A stretch of 64,000 nt of DNA, taken from Cutibacterium porci (lineage in GTDB: Bacteria > Actinomycetota > Actinomycetes > Propionibacteriales > Propionibacteriaceae). The stretch covers positions 248,001 to 312,000 of the forward strand of contig NZ_VUMG01000003.1 of NCBI RefSeq assembly GCF_009696315.1, read 5' to 3'. The notes beneath the pieces are model-generated. The model worked only from the letters and a program-made list of their open reading frames with translations. It was not told the DNA's origin and made no database searches. A program made the translations under genes and the position numbers. This document shows, piece after piece, positions 36,827 through 47,844 of this stretch (the stretch's first letter is position 1; the number at the start of each line of letters is the position of its first letter).

Positions 36827-38316
36827 TTGAGACCCTCCTTGACGACGGGTGCCGGATCAGTGGCGTGGACCTGGGTCATAGTGGCTGTAGCTACCGGTTC
36901 AATGGCGTGCAACATCGGCCTCGGGAAGAACCCGAACACCAGCAACAAAATGATGAGCGGTGCAAGCACCAACTTCTCCCGGCCACTGAGATCACTGACG
37001 TGCTCAGACACGCCTTGCACAGAGCCAGTCATGGTGCGTCGGTAGGTCACCAGAACGTAAACCGCAGCCAACACCATGCCGATGGTGGAAACGGCGACGT
37101 AAATCGGATGACGTGACCATGCCCCGGCCAATGCCATAAATTCGCTGACGAAGTTCCCGGTGCCAGGCAGCGACAGAGTCGCCAGCCCCGCAAAGAGGAA
37201 GGTTCCGGCGAGCACCGGAGCGACCTTCTGGACACCACCGTAACCGTCGACCTTCGCCGTCCCGCCCCGGCGCACCAAGAAACCGAGTACCAGGAATAGC
37301 GCAGCCGTCGAGAAACCGTGGTTAAACATGTAGAAGATCGAGCCGGTGATCGAGGTCGTCGTCAAAGCGAAAATGCCAATCACCATGAATCCGAAGTGGC
37401 TCACGGAGGTGTATGAGACGAACCGCATGAGGTCGCTCGATGTGGCGGCCATCATTGCGCCCCACAGTACCGAGATAATCGCCAAAGTCAGGACGAAGGG
37501 GGTGGCCCAGTCGGACGCCGCCGGGAACAAGCCCAGGCACAACCTCAGCATTCCGAAAGTGCCGATCTTGTCGAGCAGACCGACGAGCAACGATGACGCC
37601 CCCGCAGTGGCTTGTTCGGCGGTATCAGGCAGCCAGGTGTGAACCGGCACCATTGGCGCCTTGATCGCGAAGGCGATAAAGAACCCGACGAAGAGCTCTT
37701 TACCAATCGTCCCGGAGAAATCCACTGTGGCCAGGTCGCTCAGGAGGAAGGATCCGCCATGCACCCCGACGCCGATGACAGCGAAGAGCATAACCAGTCC
37801 ACCTGCCAACGAGTACAGCAGGAACTTCATCGCCGCTCGACCTCGTCGTGGGCCGCCCCATCCTGCGATCAAGAAATACATCGGAATGAGGGTGGCCTCG
37901 AACATGAGGTAGAACAGCAGGACGTCGGTGGCTGCGAAGCAGTAGATCGCAAGTCCCTCAAGCATGAGGGCTAGGCCGAAGAACGCCCCCGTTGACCAGC
38001 GGGCCGTCTCGTCGTCGCCCACATGCCATTCGGCAAGCAGCACCACTGGAACAAGGATCACGACCAGCAGAATCATCGTCAGCGAAAGGCCATCACCGCC
38101 GAGGGCATACCAGGCTCCAACAGCGCGGATCCAGCGATGGGTTTCCGACAGGTCGGTGCCATTAACTCCGACGACGAAGGCGTAAACGCCCAGCACCAGG
38201 GTGACCAGCGAGAACACCATTCCGGTGCTTCGCGCCGCGGCCCCACGCAGCATCATGGTGATAACGCCGCCGACGAGTGGCAGCAGCGCGATCACTGTGA
38301 GGATCGGGAAAGACAT
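36823..38316 (-). CDS. nuoM: NADH-quinone oxidoreductase subunit M
   Basis: This is a 497-aa antiporter-like proton-pumping subunit. FEATLIPMYFLIAGWGG carries the key Glu, FIAFAIKAPMVPVHTWLPDTAEQ the Lys and His/Asp, and TSVSHFGFMVIGI another conserved segment. The ATG at 38316 has AGGAGG 7 nt upstream; the longer frame into nuoL is rejected. Confidence 0.96.
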   Translation of the reverse strand: MSFPILTVIALLPLVGGVITMMLRGAAARSTGMVFSLVTLVLGVYAFVVGVNGTDLSETHRWIRAVGAWYALGGDGLSLTMILLVVILVPVVLLAEWHVGDDETARWSTGAFFGLALMLEGLAIYCFAATDVLLFYLMFEATLIPMYFLIAGWGGPRRGRAAMKFLLYSLAGGLVMLFAVIGVGVHGGSFLLSDLATVDFSGTIGKELFVGFFIAFAIKAPMVPVHTWLPDTAEQATAGASSLLVGLLDKIGTFGMLRLCLGLFPAASDWATPFVLTLAIISVLWGAMMAATSSDLMRFVSYTSVSHFGFMVIGIFALTTTSITGSIFYMFNHGFSTAALFLVLGFLVRRGGTAKVDGYGGVQKVAPVLAGTFLFAGLATLSLPGTGNFVSEFMALAGAWSRHPIYVAVSTIGMVLAAVYVLVTYRRTMTGSVQGVSEHVSDLSGREKLVLAPLIILLLVFGFFPRPMLHAIEPVATATMTQVHATDPAPVVKEGLK

Positions 38317-38333
38317 GTCAGCTCCTCCTGCGC

Positions 38334-40220
38334 TCAGGCCATCCGGCCCAGGACGACGACGAGTCCAACAACCAGCACGCCAACAACCATCATGAGGCCG
38401 TAACTGCGCACGTAGCCGTTCTGGACTTTGCGGATGATCTGGGAACACGCTGTGGTGACGGAGCCAGCGCCGTTGACCAGGCCGTCAACCACTGAGTGGT
38501 CGAAGCCCGCTACACCACCGGCAAGCCAGCGCCCCGGCTTCACCACAACAGTGTCATTGACGTCGTCACCGAAGAGGTCGTGACGACCAGCGACCAGCAG
38601 AGGATCGTGAGTCTCGGGCTCCTCGCTTGGCACGTCGTGACGATTGAGAAGCCAGCCTGCCAGGATGCCGAGGATCACCACGACGAGGGTGACAACCCCA
38701 ATCACGCCCATATGCCACATACCGACGTGCTCAACCTCAGCGCCCGTAGCTGGAGCCAACCAGTCGCCGATCCAGTTGTTCATAAAGGCACCGGCGAGGA
38801 TCGACAAAATAGCCAACACGACGAGAGGGATCGTCATGACTGCCGGAGACTCGTGCGGGTGGACGTCCGCGCGCCAACGCTTAGTCCCCAAGAAGGTCAG
38901 CATCATGAGGCGAGTCATGTAGTAGGCGGTGATTCCGGCACCGATCAGGGCCAACACCCCAAAAACTGCACCCTTGTCGAAAGCAGCCTCGATGATGTGA
39001 TCCTTAGAGAAGTAACCGGAAGTACCGGGAATACCAATGATGGCAAGGTAACCGCAGGCGAAGGTCCAGAAGGTAATGGGCATCACCTTAGACAACGCGC
39101 CGAAATGGTACATATCCGTATCGTCACCCGTACCGTGCATCACCGAACCAGCCCCGAGGAACATGTTCGCTTTAAAGAACCCATGGGTAAGCAGGTGGAA
39201 AATCGCCAGTGCGGCACCAGCCGGTCCGAGCCCTGCAGCCAGCATCATGTAACCGATCTGGCTCATCGTTGATCCGGCCAGGACCTTCTTAATGTCCTTC
39301 TTCGCCGAACCAATCCAAGCACCGAACAACAGGGTGACGGTGCCGACGATCGCCACAGCCAACGACGCCGCACCCGTCTGGGCGTAAATCTCATGAGAGC
39401 GCACTACCAGGTACACGCCAGCCGTCACCATCGTCGCCGCGTGGATGAGGGCTGACACCGGGGTCGGGCCCTCCATGGCGTCAAGCAGCCAGGCCTGCAA
39501 TGGCACCTGTGCAGACTTACCGCACGCAGCCAGGAGCAGCATGAAGCCGAGCAGAGTGGCCCAGCTTGACGTCAGCCCGGAAGCCTTGGCCGAGACGTCG
39601 GCAAAACGCACACTGCCGAATTGGCTGAGCATGGTGAAGATCGCCATCACCAAACCGAGGTCACCGATGCGGTTCATGATGAAAGCCTTGTTACCAGCGC
39701 GGGCGGCAGCGGGACGACCAAACCAGAACCCGATGAGCAGGTAGGACGCCAAACCGACGCCCTCCCAGCCCACGAACAGGATGAGGTAGTTGTCCGCCAA
39801 CACCAGCGTTAGCATCGCGGCGATGAAGAGGTTGAGGTAGGCAAAGAACCGACGGCGGTCGGTGTCATGGGCCATGTACCCGATGGCGTAAATATGAATC
39901 AGGGAGCCCACGAAGGTGATGAGCAGCACAAACAGAATCGACAGCTGATCGACCAGGAGTCCTACTCGCAGATCCCAGGATCCAGCGTCGATAAACCGGT
40001 AGACCCCAACTTCCACGGCACGAGACGCGCCGTCGCGTCCAAGCAGGTCGATGAAGAGGACCAACCCGATGACAAAAGAGACGATCGGAGCCACGGTGGC
40101 CAGCAGATGGCCCCAGGAGTCACTGCGGCGTCCAAGCACCAACAGCAGGCCAGCAACCACCAGTGGCACCGCAATCATGAGCCAGGCCACGTTGAACAAG
40201 CCAGTTTCTAGGACAGTCAC
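38334..40220 (-). CDS. nuoL: NADH-quinone oxidoreductase subunit L
   Basis: This is the 628-aa distal antiporter-like subunit with the long lateral helix at its C-terminus. Conserved blocks: FVGWEGVGLASYLLIGFWF, GKSAQVPLQAWLLDAMEGPT and THGFFKANMFLGAGSVMH. The start is GTG with GGGAGG upstream, 10 nt after nuoK. Confidence 0.96.
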   Translation of the reverse strand: MTVLETGLFNVAWLMIAVPLVVAGLLLVLGRRSDSWGHLLATVAPIVSFVIGLVLFIDLLGRDGASRAVEVGVYRFIDAGSWDLRVGLLVDQLSILFVLLITFVGSLIHIYAIGYMAHDTDRRRFFAYLNLFIAAMLTLVLADNYLILFVGWEGVGLASYLLIGFWFGRPAAARAGNKAFIMNRIGDLGLVMAIFTMLSQFGSVRFADVSAKASGLTSSWATLLGFMLLLAACGKSAQVPLQAWLLDAMEGPTPVSALIHAATMVTAGVYLVVRSHEIYAQTGAASLAVAIVGTVTLLFGAWIGSAKKDIKKVLAGSTMSQIGYMMLAAGLGPAGAALAIFHLLTHGFFKANMFLGAGSVMHGTGDDTDMYHFGALSKVMPITFWTFACGYLAIIGIPGTSGYFSKDHIIEAAFDKGAVFGVLALIGAGITAYYMTRLMMLTFLGTKRWRADVHPHESPAVMTIPLVVLAILSILAGAFMNNWIGDWLAPATGAEVEHVGMWHMGVIGVVTLVVVILGILAGWLLNRHDVPSEEPETHDPLLVAGRHDLFGDDVNDTVVVKPGRWLAGGVAGFDHSVVDGLVNGAGSVTTACSQIIRKVQNGYVRSYGLMMVVGVLVVGLVVVLGRMA

Positions 40221-40230
40221 GGTACCTCCC

Positions 40231-40530
40231 TCAGAACTTCAACAGGTTGGTGTCGTCCACCGAAGTGGTGCGACGGGAACGGAAAATGGTGACGATGATC
40301 GCCAAACCGACGACAACCTCAGCAGCCGCCACGATCATCACGAAGAAGGCTCCGACCTGGCCGTCAAGACCGCCGTGCACATGGGAGAAGGTCACCAGCG
40401 CCAAATTCGCGGCATTGAGCATCAACTCCACCGACATAAATGCCACCAACGCATTACGCCTCGTGAGGAAACCCAAGATGCCGATAGCGAACAAGATCGC
40501 CGAGAGCACCAGGTAGTCATTCGGATTCAT
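40231..40530 (-). CDS. nuoK: NADH-quinone oxidoreductase subunit K
   Basis: This is a 99-aa, three-helix membrane subunit. The conserved membrane Glu residues are in [13 protein letters not shown] and [11 protein letters not shown]. The ATG overlaps the nuoJ stop. Confidence 0.96.
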   Translation of the reverse strand: MNPNDYLVLSAILFAIGILGFLTRRNALVAFMSVELMLNAANLALVTFSHVHGGLDGQVGAFFVMIVAAAEVVVGLAIIVTIFRSRRTTSVDDTNLLKF

Positions 40531-41381
40531 TCGAGTTCTCCTTGGACCTCGTGGCGGGCGGCACTAATCGACGCAAACGCCCGATGTGTCGGAGCCTTCA
40601 GCTCACCGGCGTCGATGATGGCGCCGCGGGTCGCCAAGGTGCCCGAGATCGAATCAGGAGCCACTGTGCCGTCAGGCAACAGGGCCGGTGCGCCGATCTG
40701 GTTCGTGCGGGCGTAAACACCGGAATTGGGACGAACACCGGGGTGGGAGCCATGCTTAGCGTAAGCGGCCATACGGTCTGCCACACGCTCGCGCTGGCTC
40801 TTCTTCTCGTCGGCCTCGCCATGGGCCAGCACCATGGTGCCGACGGCAGCAGTAATGAGCAAGGCCGAGGTCGCCTCAAAGACGATGACATACTTAGTGA
40901 ACACCAACTCGGCAAGCGACTTGACGTTATCCCCGCCAGCCGCGTTGGCCTGCGTCAAGCCCACCGGCTGATCGGTGCCGATCACGCCCGTCGTCACCGC
41001 GTTACCGACGGCGAGGATGAGCAGTGCAAGAAAGGCCAGGGCGGCGATAATAGCCGCCACCTTGTGACCTTTGAGAGTCTCTTTGAGGGAATCGGTGGAA
41101 TCGACGCCGACCAGCATGACGACGAACAGGAAGAGCATCAGGATGGCGCCGGTGTAGACGATGATCTGCACCACAAACAAGAAGGGCGCTTCTTGGCTGG
41201 CGTATTGAACAGCCAGACAGATCATGACCACAGCCAACGACAAGGCCGAATGGACTGGCTTCTTGGCGAACACCATCACCAGAGCTGCGAGCACCATAAT
41301 CGGCGCCAACAGCCAGAACGCCCACTGTGATGCCGTCACCATGGGCGCAAGAGTGACGAGCAAGGGAAGTCCCGGGGTCAT
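40527..41381 (-). CDS. nuoJ: NADH-quinone oxidoreductase subunit J
   Basis: This is a 284-aa membrane subunit. The pi-bulge helix region [19 protein letters not shown] is near residue 72. After the fifth helix there is a ~90-residue hydrophilic C-terminal extension, longer than the E. coli protein but usual in actinobacteria. The ATG overlaps the nuoI stop (ATGA). Confidence 0.95.
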   Translation of the reverse strand: MTPGLPLLVTLAPMVTASQWAFWLLAPIMVLAALVMVFAKKPVHSALSLAVVMICLAVQYASQEAPFLFVVQIIVYTGAILMLFLFVVMLVGVDSTDSLKETLKGHKVAAIIAALAFLALLILAVGNAVTTGVIGTDQPVGLTQANAAGGDNVKSLAELVFTKYVIVFEATSALLITAAVGTMVLAHGEADEKKSQRERVADRMAAYAKHGSHPGVRPNSGVYARTNQIGAPALLPDGTVAPDSISGTLATRGAIIDAGELKAPTHRAFASISAARHEVQGELE

Positions 41382-41974
41382 CGGGCAGCCTCCTCGTCTG
41401 TGTGATGGGTCGTCGTGTCATCGCCTGGGTGGGCGGTGTCACCCTGTACTGGGCCGGTCCGCACATCGTCCTGACCGGAAGGCGGCAGACCGTTGAAGTA
41501 GTCGTCCTCGTCGTCACCGAGTCGGCGCGGATGCGGCGGCTGCTCCATGCCCTCCTTGAGAGGGGCCAACAGCTCATCTTTAGTCCAGATGTGCTTGGCG
41601 CGAGTGGTGTCGGCCAACTTGAAGTCGTTGGTCATCGTCAGGGCACGAGTCGGGCAAGCCTCAATGCACATTCCGCACAGAATGCACCGCAGGTAGTTGA
41701 TCTCGTAGACGCGACCGTATCGCTCACCGGGCGAGTAACGCTCCTCGTCGGTGTTGTCGGCACCCTCGACGTAGATGGCATCAGCCGGGCAGGCCCACGC
41801 GCACAGCTCGCAGCCCACGCACTTCTCTAGTCCATCGGGCCAGCGGTTGAGCTGGTGACGGCCGTGCATGCGCGGCGGCATCGGCTTTTCTTTGCCCTTC
41901 TCCGGATATCCCTGGGTGAACGGCTTGCGGAACATCGTCTCGAAGGTGATCCCGAATCCTGACCAGGCTCCCAT
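41378..41974 (-). CDS. nuoI: NADH-quinone oxidoreductase subunit I
   Basis: This is a 198-aa subunit binding clusters N6a and N6b through [12 protein letters not shown] and [12 protein letters not shown]. The N-terminal amphipathic segment reads [20 protein letters not shown]. The ATG at 41974 shares its A with the nuoH stop (TGATG), with GGAGG just upstream. Confidence 0.96.
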   Translation of the reverse strand: MGAWSGFGITFETMFRKPFTQGYPEKGKEKPMPPRMHGRHQLNRWPDGLEKCVGCELCAWACPADAIYVEGADNTDEERYSPGERYGRVYEINYLRCILCGMCIEACPTRALTMTNDFKLADTTRAKHIWTKDELLAPLKEGMEQPPHPRRLGDDEDDYFNGLPPSGQDDVRTGPVQGDTAHPGDDTTTHHTDEEAAR

Positions 41975-43296
41975 CACAGACCTCCGTTCTCGTCGTGGTC
42001 TCGTCGAGCCACCGTGGTGGCCGTTGTGGCCCCCGCTAATGGGGCTTGCACCTGATGTGGCAATGGCGGTACCGGATAGCCACCGGCAAAGGCATCAAAG
42101 GGCTCGTCTGGAGCTCCCTTGTCCACGGAATCGTCCTTACCGCCCGCGAATGCCCATACGAGCAGGGCAACAACGATGACGCCGACGATCACCATGAACA
42201 CGGGGTTACGACCCCAGCCTTGGTTGAGAATCGTGCGCCACGCAGCGACGAGCAGAACCCAGCCGAGCGACACCGGGATAAGGACCTTCCAGCCCAAATC
42301 CATGAAGTGGTCGTATCGGAACCTCGGGATCGCGGCACGCACCCACACGAAGAAGAAGATGACGAACTGGGTCTTGAGGAAGAACCACAGCAGACCCCAC
42401 CAGCCCGAATCAATGACGCCGAAATAGTTCAGCGGCCATGGAGCGCGGTAACCGCCCAAGAAGAGGGTGGTGCATACTGCCGACAGGGTAGCCATGTTGA
42501 TGTACTCCGCCAGGAAGTACATGCCGTAGGGGAAGCCTGAATACTCAGTGATATAGCCACTCACGAGTTCCGACTCACACTCCGGCAGGTCAAAAGGCAG
42601 GCGGTTCGACTCACCGAACATCGTGATGACATAAATGACGAAACTCGGGATCAGCAGTAGCCAATAATGACCTGCAATATGAGTGTCAAATCCACCGACA
42701 ACGAGGTGGCCAGCCTGCGACTCGACGATCTGTGACGTCGACATCGACCCGGAGAAAATGAACACTGTCACCAGAGACAGGCCCATCGCGACCTCGTAGG
42801 AGATCATCTGGGCGCTAGAGCGAAGCGAACCGAGCAGGGAGTATGTACCAGCCGATGACCAACCGGCCAGCACGACGCCATAGATGCCGATGGACGCCAC
42901 CGCAAGGATGAAGAGCACGGCGACCGGCACGTCGGTGATCTGAAGTCTGGTGGTGTGGCCGAAAATCGACACTTCACCACCGAGCGGGATCACAGACCAG
43001 GACGCGAAGCAGGCGATGCCCGCAATGACCGGTGCCAGGTTAAAGACGATCTTGTCGGCACCCTTCGGGGTGAGCATCTCCTTGAAAATGAGCTTCAGGC
43101 CGTCACCAACAGCCTGGAACACACCGCCAGCCCACGCCGAGTTCATGATCGGGCCGATGCGGTTCTGCATCTTAGCCAGCACACGACGCTCGAACCACAC
43201 GTTGAAGATGGTCCAGGCCAGCAGGATCACGAAGAGGATGACGACCTTGATGATGATGAGCCACACCGGGTCGATGGTGGCCTCAAGGGGACTCAT
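41974..43296 (-). CDS. nuoH: NADH-quinone oxidoreductase subunit H
   Basis: This is a 440-aa quinone-chamber membrane subunit with 8-9 helices. [37 protein letters not shown] (conserved acidic loop) and [19 protein letters not shown] are diagnostic. A ~90-residue C-terminal hydrophilic tail is added. The ATG overlaps the nuoG stop. Confidence 0.96.
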   Translation of the reverse strand: MSPLEATIDPVWLIIIKVVILFVILLAWTIFNVWFERRVLAKMQNRIGPIMNSAWAGGVFQAVGDGLKLIFKEMLTPKGADKIVFNLAPVIAGIACFASWSVIPLGGEVSIFGHTTRLQITDVPVAVLFILAVASIGIYGVVLAGWSSAGTYSLLGSLRSSAQMISYEVAMGLSLVTVFIFSGSMSTSQIVESQAGHLVVGGFDTHIAGHYWLLLIPSFVIYVITMFGESNRLPFDLPECESELVSGYITEYSGFPYGMYFLAEYINMATLSAVCTTLFLGGYRAPWPLNYFGVIDSGWWGLLWFFLKTQFVIFFFVWVRAAIPRFRYDHFMDLGWKVLIPVSLGWVLLVAAWRTILNQGWGRNPVFMVIVGVIVVALLVWAFAGGKDDSVDKGAPDEPFDAFAGGYPVPPLPHQVQAPLAGATTATTVARRDHDENGGL

Positions 43297-45731
43297 GCCA
43301 CACCTGCCTCTCGGGAAGTATCGGGTTCAACGGCACGCAACGAAACTACGGTTCCGGGAGCGTCGGGGACGGTGGTGCGGCCCTGCGGGGCAGTGGAATC
43401 ACCACGCAGTGACGGGATCCACACAGCTTCAGCCGTCATCGTCGCGTCGATCTTGACCGGAAGTCGCAAACTAAGGGGCCCAGAGACGTCAATGAGCTGT
43501 CCATTGCTCACGCCTAGTTGCTGAGCCGTGACCGGGTCGATGACGGCCACCGGCGCGGGGGCGGTGGCAATCAGAGCGTCCGCCCCAGTCAGGCTCGCTG
43601 AGCCCTCCAACAACTGCCGCCAGGTTTCCAGCACTCGGCCAACTGAGCCAGCTTCAACCATGGGGGTTTGTGGAGTGAGCGGGGAGGTCGGCTCCATCGT
43701 CGGGCGATCACCCTGCCACTGCCCCAAGTCCTGCCAGGCTTTGTGAGCCTGCGCCACTGTCGCAAGGCCGGAGGTCGAGCCCATCTGGGCGCTCAGCGCG
43801 TCGATGACGCGGATCTCGTTCATGGGAGTCGCGGGCTGCTTGTTCACCACCCTGACTCGACCAGGGCGATGCTCCCAGTCAAGGAAGGTGCCGGACGTTT
43901 CCTCCAGCAGGCACACCGGCAAGACGACGTCGGCTCGCGCCGCGACCTCGGAAAAACGCTGCTCAACGGAAACAACGAATCCGCAATTCTCGACGGCCTC
44001 GCGGGCTCCAGCCGGGTCAGGCATATCGGCCAGTTCCACGCCGGAGACGACCAACGCATCGAGTTTCCCGGCTTGGGCAGCAGCCAACATTCCAGCGGTG
44101 TCGAGACCAGGCTGAGTCGGCAGGTTAGTGACTCCCCACGCGGCCGCGATATCAACACGGGCCTTGGCGTCGTCAACGAGGCGTCCGCCGGGCAGCAGCT
44201 GGGGCAACAGGCCAGCTTCAATAGCACCAATCTCGCCAGCCCTGCGCGGCACCCAAGCCACTCGCACCGCCGGATCAAGGGCGTTGATAGCGGACAGCGT
44301 GCCGGGCCGGGTTGCGGCCCGCTCCCCTACCAGGACGATGGTTCCCTCTCCGATGGTGCCGTCAGCAACCAGCTGAGCAATTGCCTCGGGCTCTTGCCCG
44401 GGCAGGCAGCGCGCGAGCTCGGCTCCCATCTTCGCTGAACCATTGGACAGGTGGGTTCCAACTGCGGTGATCGCCACCTTGTGACGGCGCCATGCCTTGC
44501 GCAGGCGCAGGAAGATCATCGGGCACTCGTCTTCGGGTTCCAGGTCGACGAGGACAACCCGTGAAGCCGCCTCAAGATCGGCGTAGGTGACGGACTCCTC
44601 AAGGCTTCGTCCAGCCACCCGTGCAGCCAGGTAGGCGGCCTCCTCACCCGAGTGGGGACGGGAACGGAAGTCAACATTGTTCGTGCCGAGAACGACGCGG
44701 GCGAACCGCGACCACGACAGGCACGTCTCCACGGGGAGTCGTCCACCAGTCAGGACGCCGACATTCGTGCCAGCCTTCGTCAGGCCAGCAGCGGCCGTCT
44801 GCAGAGCTTCGGTCCATGACGCCGGTTCCAACACACCATTGCGGCGTACCAGCGGAGTCGTGACTCGGTCGTCACCCCGGCCATAACGGAATGCAAAGCG
44901 ACCCTTGTCGCAGTTCCATTCCTCATTGACGTCGGGCAGATTGCCAGCGTTGCGACGCTTGACCTCGTAGTGACGGTGGTCGGTACGCAGCTGGCAACCG
45001 GCTGCGCAGTGCTCACATGTCGTGACCGTCGAGACCAGATCGAAGGGACGGGAGCGGAACCGGTATTCGGAGCTGGTGAGGGCTCCCACTGGGCAGATCT
45101 GGATGACGTTCCCGGAGAAGTAGGAGTTGAAGTCGTCTCCTGCGTATGCACCGATCTGGGAAACGGCACCGCGCTCCTGCAAGTTAATAAAGGGGTCACC
45201 GGCGATCTGGTCAGCGAACCGCGTACAACGTTGGCACAGCACGCACCGTTCGCGGTCCAGTAGCACCTGAGCCGAAATGTTGATCGGCTTGGGATAGGTG
45301 CGCTTGACCCCGCCGTAGCGAGACTCGCCACGCCCATTGGCCATCGCCTGGTTCTGCAAGGGGCACTCGCCGCCCTTGTCGCAGATCGGGCAGTCCAGCG
45401 GGTGATTAATGAGGAGGAACTCCAGCATTCCCTCTTGGGCCTTGCGGGCCATCTCGGAGCTGACCTGGGTCTTGACGATCATCCCCTCGGCCACCGGCAT
45501 AGTGCACGACGGCTGCGGCTTGGGGAACCCACGACCGTTACCGGCATCTGGGATCTCGACAAGACATTCGCGGCACGCACCAGCGGGGTCAAGCAGTGGA
45601 TGATCGCAGAACCTCGGAATGGCGGTGCCAATGGATTCGGCAGCGCGAATAATGAGGGTTCCCTTAGGTACGCTCACCTGCTGACCGTCGATAGTGCACG
45701 TCACAAGTTCGACGGGCTTGTTTTCGCTCAT
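43293..45731 (-). CDS. nuoG: NADH-quinone oxidoreductase subunit G
   Basis: This is an 812-aa iron-sulfur subunit. The N-terminal [2Fe-2S] domain (FCDHPLLDPAGACRECLVEI), then DCPICDKGGECPLQ, then CVLCQRCTRFADQIAGD carry clusters N1b, N5 and N4. A C-x2-C-x3-C-x27-C set (CEHCAAGC and NCDKGRF) binds the extra cluster N7 found only in some bacteria. The C-terminal two-thirds is molybdopterin-oxidoreductase-like but inactive. The ATG overlaps the nuoF stop. Confidence 0.95.
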   Translation of the reverse strand: MSENKPVELVTCTIDGQQVSVPKGTLIIRAAESIGTAIPRFCDHPLLDPAGACRECLVEIPDAGNGRGFPKPQPSCTMPVAEGMIVKTQVSSEMARKAQEGMLEFLLINHPLDCPICDKGGECPLQNQAMANGRGESRYGGVKRTYPKPINISAQVLLDRERCVLCQRCTRFADQIAGDPFINLQERGAVSQIGAYAGDDFNSYFSGNVIQICPVGALTSSEYRFRSRPFDLVSTVTTCEHCAAGCQLRTDHRHYEVKRRNAGNLPDVNEEWNCDKGRFAFRYGRGDDRVTTPLVRRNGVLEPASWTEALQTAAAGLTKAGTNVGVLTGGRLPVETCLSWSRFARVVLGTNNVDFRSRPHSGEEAAYLAARVAGRSLEESVTYADLEAASRVVLVDLEPEDECPMIFLRLRKAWRRHKVAITAVGTHLSNGSAKMGAELARCLPGQEPEAIAQLVADGTIGEGTIVLVGERAATRPGTLSAINALDPAVRVAWVPRRAGEIGAIEAGLLPQLLPGGRLVDDAKARVDIAAAWGVTNLPTQPGLDTAGMLAAAQAGKLDALVVSGVELADMPDPAGAREAVENCGFVVSVEQRFSEVAARADVVLPVCLLEETSGTFLDWEHRPGRVRVVNKQPATPMNEIRVIDALSAQMGSTSGLATVAQAHKAWQDLGQWQGDRPTMEPTSPLTPQTPMVEAGSVGRVLETWRQLLEGSASLTGADALIATAPAPVAVIDPVTAQQLGVSNGQLIDVSGPLSLRLPVKIDATMTAEAVWIPSLRGDSTAPQGRTTVPDAPGTVVSLRAVEPDTSREAGVA

Positions 45732-47062
45732 GCCCCTGCCCCCTCCAGGACTCGGCGATCGGCATCGTTGAAGATCGAGCTGCGCTCATAGGGCAGGTAT
45801 TGCCACGCGGGAATGCCCCGGCATCCAGCTTCGAACTCGTCGCGGAAGTGGCCGATGGCCCCCCGCAAGCAACCGACGGCGCCGTCTGCCAGAGCGCAGA
45901 ATGAACGGCCACCGATGTTGTCAGCGATGTCCATGAGCTTGTCGACGTCACCCTCCTGGCCCTCGCCAGCCTCAATGCGACGCAACATCTGGACAGCCCA
46001 CCACGTGCCTTCACGACATGGCGTGCATTTGCCACAGGACTCGTGCTTATAGAACTCCAGCCACCGCAACGTGACACGGACCACCGAAGTCGTCTCGTCG
46101 AAGCACTGCAGGGCCTTGGTACCGAGCATCGTCTTGGCTCCGGCCATCCCCTCGTAATCGAGTGAGAGGTCAATATCATCCTTGGTCAGAATGGGAGTTG
46201 AGGACCCACCAGGAGTGAAGAACTTCAGCTCATGGCCCTGTCGCATGCCACCGGAGATATCGAGGAGCTGGCGCAGGGTAATGCCCATCGGCGCCTCATA
46301 TTGCCCTGGGTGAGCCACATGCCCGGACAACGAGTAAATGGTGAAGCCGTCGGATTTCTCGGTCCCCATCGACTTGAACCATTCCTTGCCATTACGCAGG
46401 ATCGACGGCACCGTTGAAATCGACTCGACGTTATTGATGACCGTCGGGCTGGCATACAGACCCGCAACAGCCGGGAAGGGCGGGCGCAAACGAGGCTGGC
46501 CACGGCGTCCCTCCAAGGAATCCAGCAGAGCCGTCTCTTCGCCACAGATATAGGCACCAGCACCCGCATGGACGACGACGTCAAGGTCGTAGCCAGAGCC
46601 GAGGATGTTCTTGCCGATGTAGCCAGCCGAGTATGCCTCCCGTACGGCCTGCTGCACGCGACGGATCACGTGCAGTACTTCACCGCGAATATAGATGAAG
46701 GCCATTTTCGCCTTAATGGCGTAGGAAGCGATGATGACACCTTCGACGAGAGTGTGCGGCGAGGCCATCATGAGCGGCATGTCTTTGCATGTGCCTGGCT
46801 CGGACTCATCACCGTTGACAACCAAGTAGGTCGGGTTGGGGTTGTCCTTTGGCACAAAAGACCACTTCGTGCCAGTAGGGAATCCGGCACCACCACGACC
46901 ACGCAGGTTAGCGTCTTTAACCAGTGTGACGACGTCATCGGGCTGCATCGCCAAAGCATTCCGAAGACCGGTGTATCCGCCCAGGCGCTCATAGTTGAGC
47001 AGCTTCCAGCTACGCTCGTCGTCCCAGTTGGCCGACAGAACCGGCGTCAGTGGATCGGTCAC
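45728..47062 (-). CDS. nuoF: NADH-quinone oxidoreductase subunit F
   Basis: This is the 444-aa FMN- and NADH-binding subunit with cluster N3. GRGGAGFPTGTKWSFVP binds NADH/FMN, GAGAYICGEETALLDSLEG is the FMN loop, and ESCGKCTPCREGTWW plus FCALADGA supply the four Cys. The GTG start overlaps nuoE (GTGA). Confidence 0.97.
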   Translation of the reverse strand: MTDPLTPVLSANWDDERSWKLLNYERLGGYTGLRNALAMQPDDVVTLVKDANLRGRGGAGFPTGTKWSFVPKDNPNPTYLVVNGDESEPGTCKDMPLMMASPHTLVEGVIIASYAIKAKMAFIYIRGEVLHVIRRVQQAVREAYSAGYIGKNILGSGYDLDVVVHAGAGAYICGEETALLDSLEGRRGQPRLRPPFPAVAGLYASPTVINNVESISTVPSILRNGKEWFKSMGTEKSDGFTIYSLSGHVAHPGQYEAPMGITLRQLLDISGGMRQGHELKFFTPGGSSTPILTKDDIDLSLDYEGMAGAKTMLGTKALQCFDETTSVVRVTLRWLEFYKHESCGKCTPCREGTWWAVQMLRRIEAGEGQEGDVDKLMDIADNIGGRSFCALADGAVGCLRGAIGHFRDEFEAGCRGIPAWQYLPYERSSIFNDADRRVLEGAGA

Positions 47063-47844
47063 TTCTTCTCCTCCTCCACAGGCTCAGCAGGAGCGGGCAC
47101 GCTATTGGGGTCTGGCGCCGTCCAGCCATTCTGCTTCGCTAGTCGAACGCCTCGAAGCGACGCTTCACCGGCACTGGGGCCCTCATCGGCCCGCCCGTCA
47201 GGAAAGCCAGCGAGCACCCGCTCGGCCTCACGCCAACTGGTGATCTTCGCTCCACGGGTGGAATGAACCTCTTCGTCGCGGGCCAAGGCGTCCAGGATTT
47301 CTTCGGCGCGCAACGGGGTCATGTTGTCCATATATTCCCAGTTGACCATCATGATCGGCGCGAAATCGCAGGCGGCGTTGCATTCGACACGCTCAAGGGA
47401 GAACTTGCCGTCAGGGGTCGTCTCCCCCTCCTTAATGCCAAGCTTTTGCTCGACGCGGGCGAGCACTTCTTCGCCGCCCATGACCGCACAGAGCGCCGTG
47501 GTACAGACACCGATGTGATGTTGACCGGCGGGATGCTTCTTGTACATGGTGTAGAACGTCGCTACCCCAGAGACTTGGGCAGTCGTAATACCGAGCACTT
47601 CGGCTGCGGTCTCGATGCCGACCGGGGAAACGCGTCCGTCCACCGACTGCACCAGGTGCAGGATCGGCAACAAAGCTGAGCGCGGATCGGGGTAGCGCGA
47701 GGCAATCTGGCGCATTTCCTCAATGGTGTGCTCGTCGATATTGGTGGAACGGTCGGTTTGGTCGACTCCACCGGTGCCTGAGAAGTCTGAGTGGAACGAC
47801 TCGACGTAGGGGTATCCCAGATTGACGGGTTCGCGATCGCTCAT
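47059..47844 (-). CDS. nuoE: NADH-quinone oxidoreductase subunit E
   Basis: This is a 261-aa thioredoxin-like [2Fe-2S] subunit (N1a). The ligands are CTTALC and, further on, [10 protein letters not shown]. The C-terminus is extended by ~60 residues of Pro/Glu-rich sequence relative to E. coli. The ATG overlaps nuoD. Confidence 0.96.
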   Translation of the reverse strand: MSDREPVNLGYPYVESFHSDFSGTGGVDQTDRSTNIDEHTIEEMRQIASRYPDPRSALLPILHLVQSVDGRVSPVGIETAAEVLGITTAQVSGVATFYTMYKKHPAGQHHIGVCTTALCAVMGGEEVLARVEQKLGIKEGETTPDGKFSLERVECNAACDFAPIMMVNWEYMDNMTPLRAEEILDALARDEEVHSTRGAKITSWREAERVLAGFPDGRADEGPSAGEASLRGVRLAKQNGWTAPDPNSVPAPAEPVEEEKK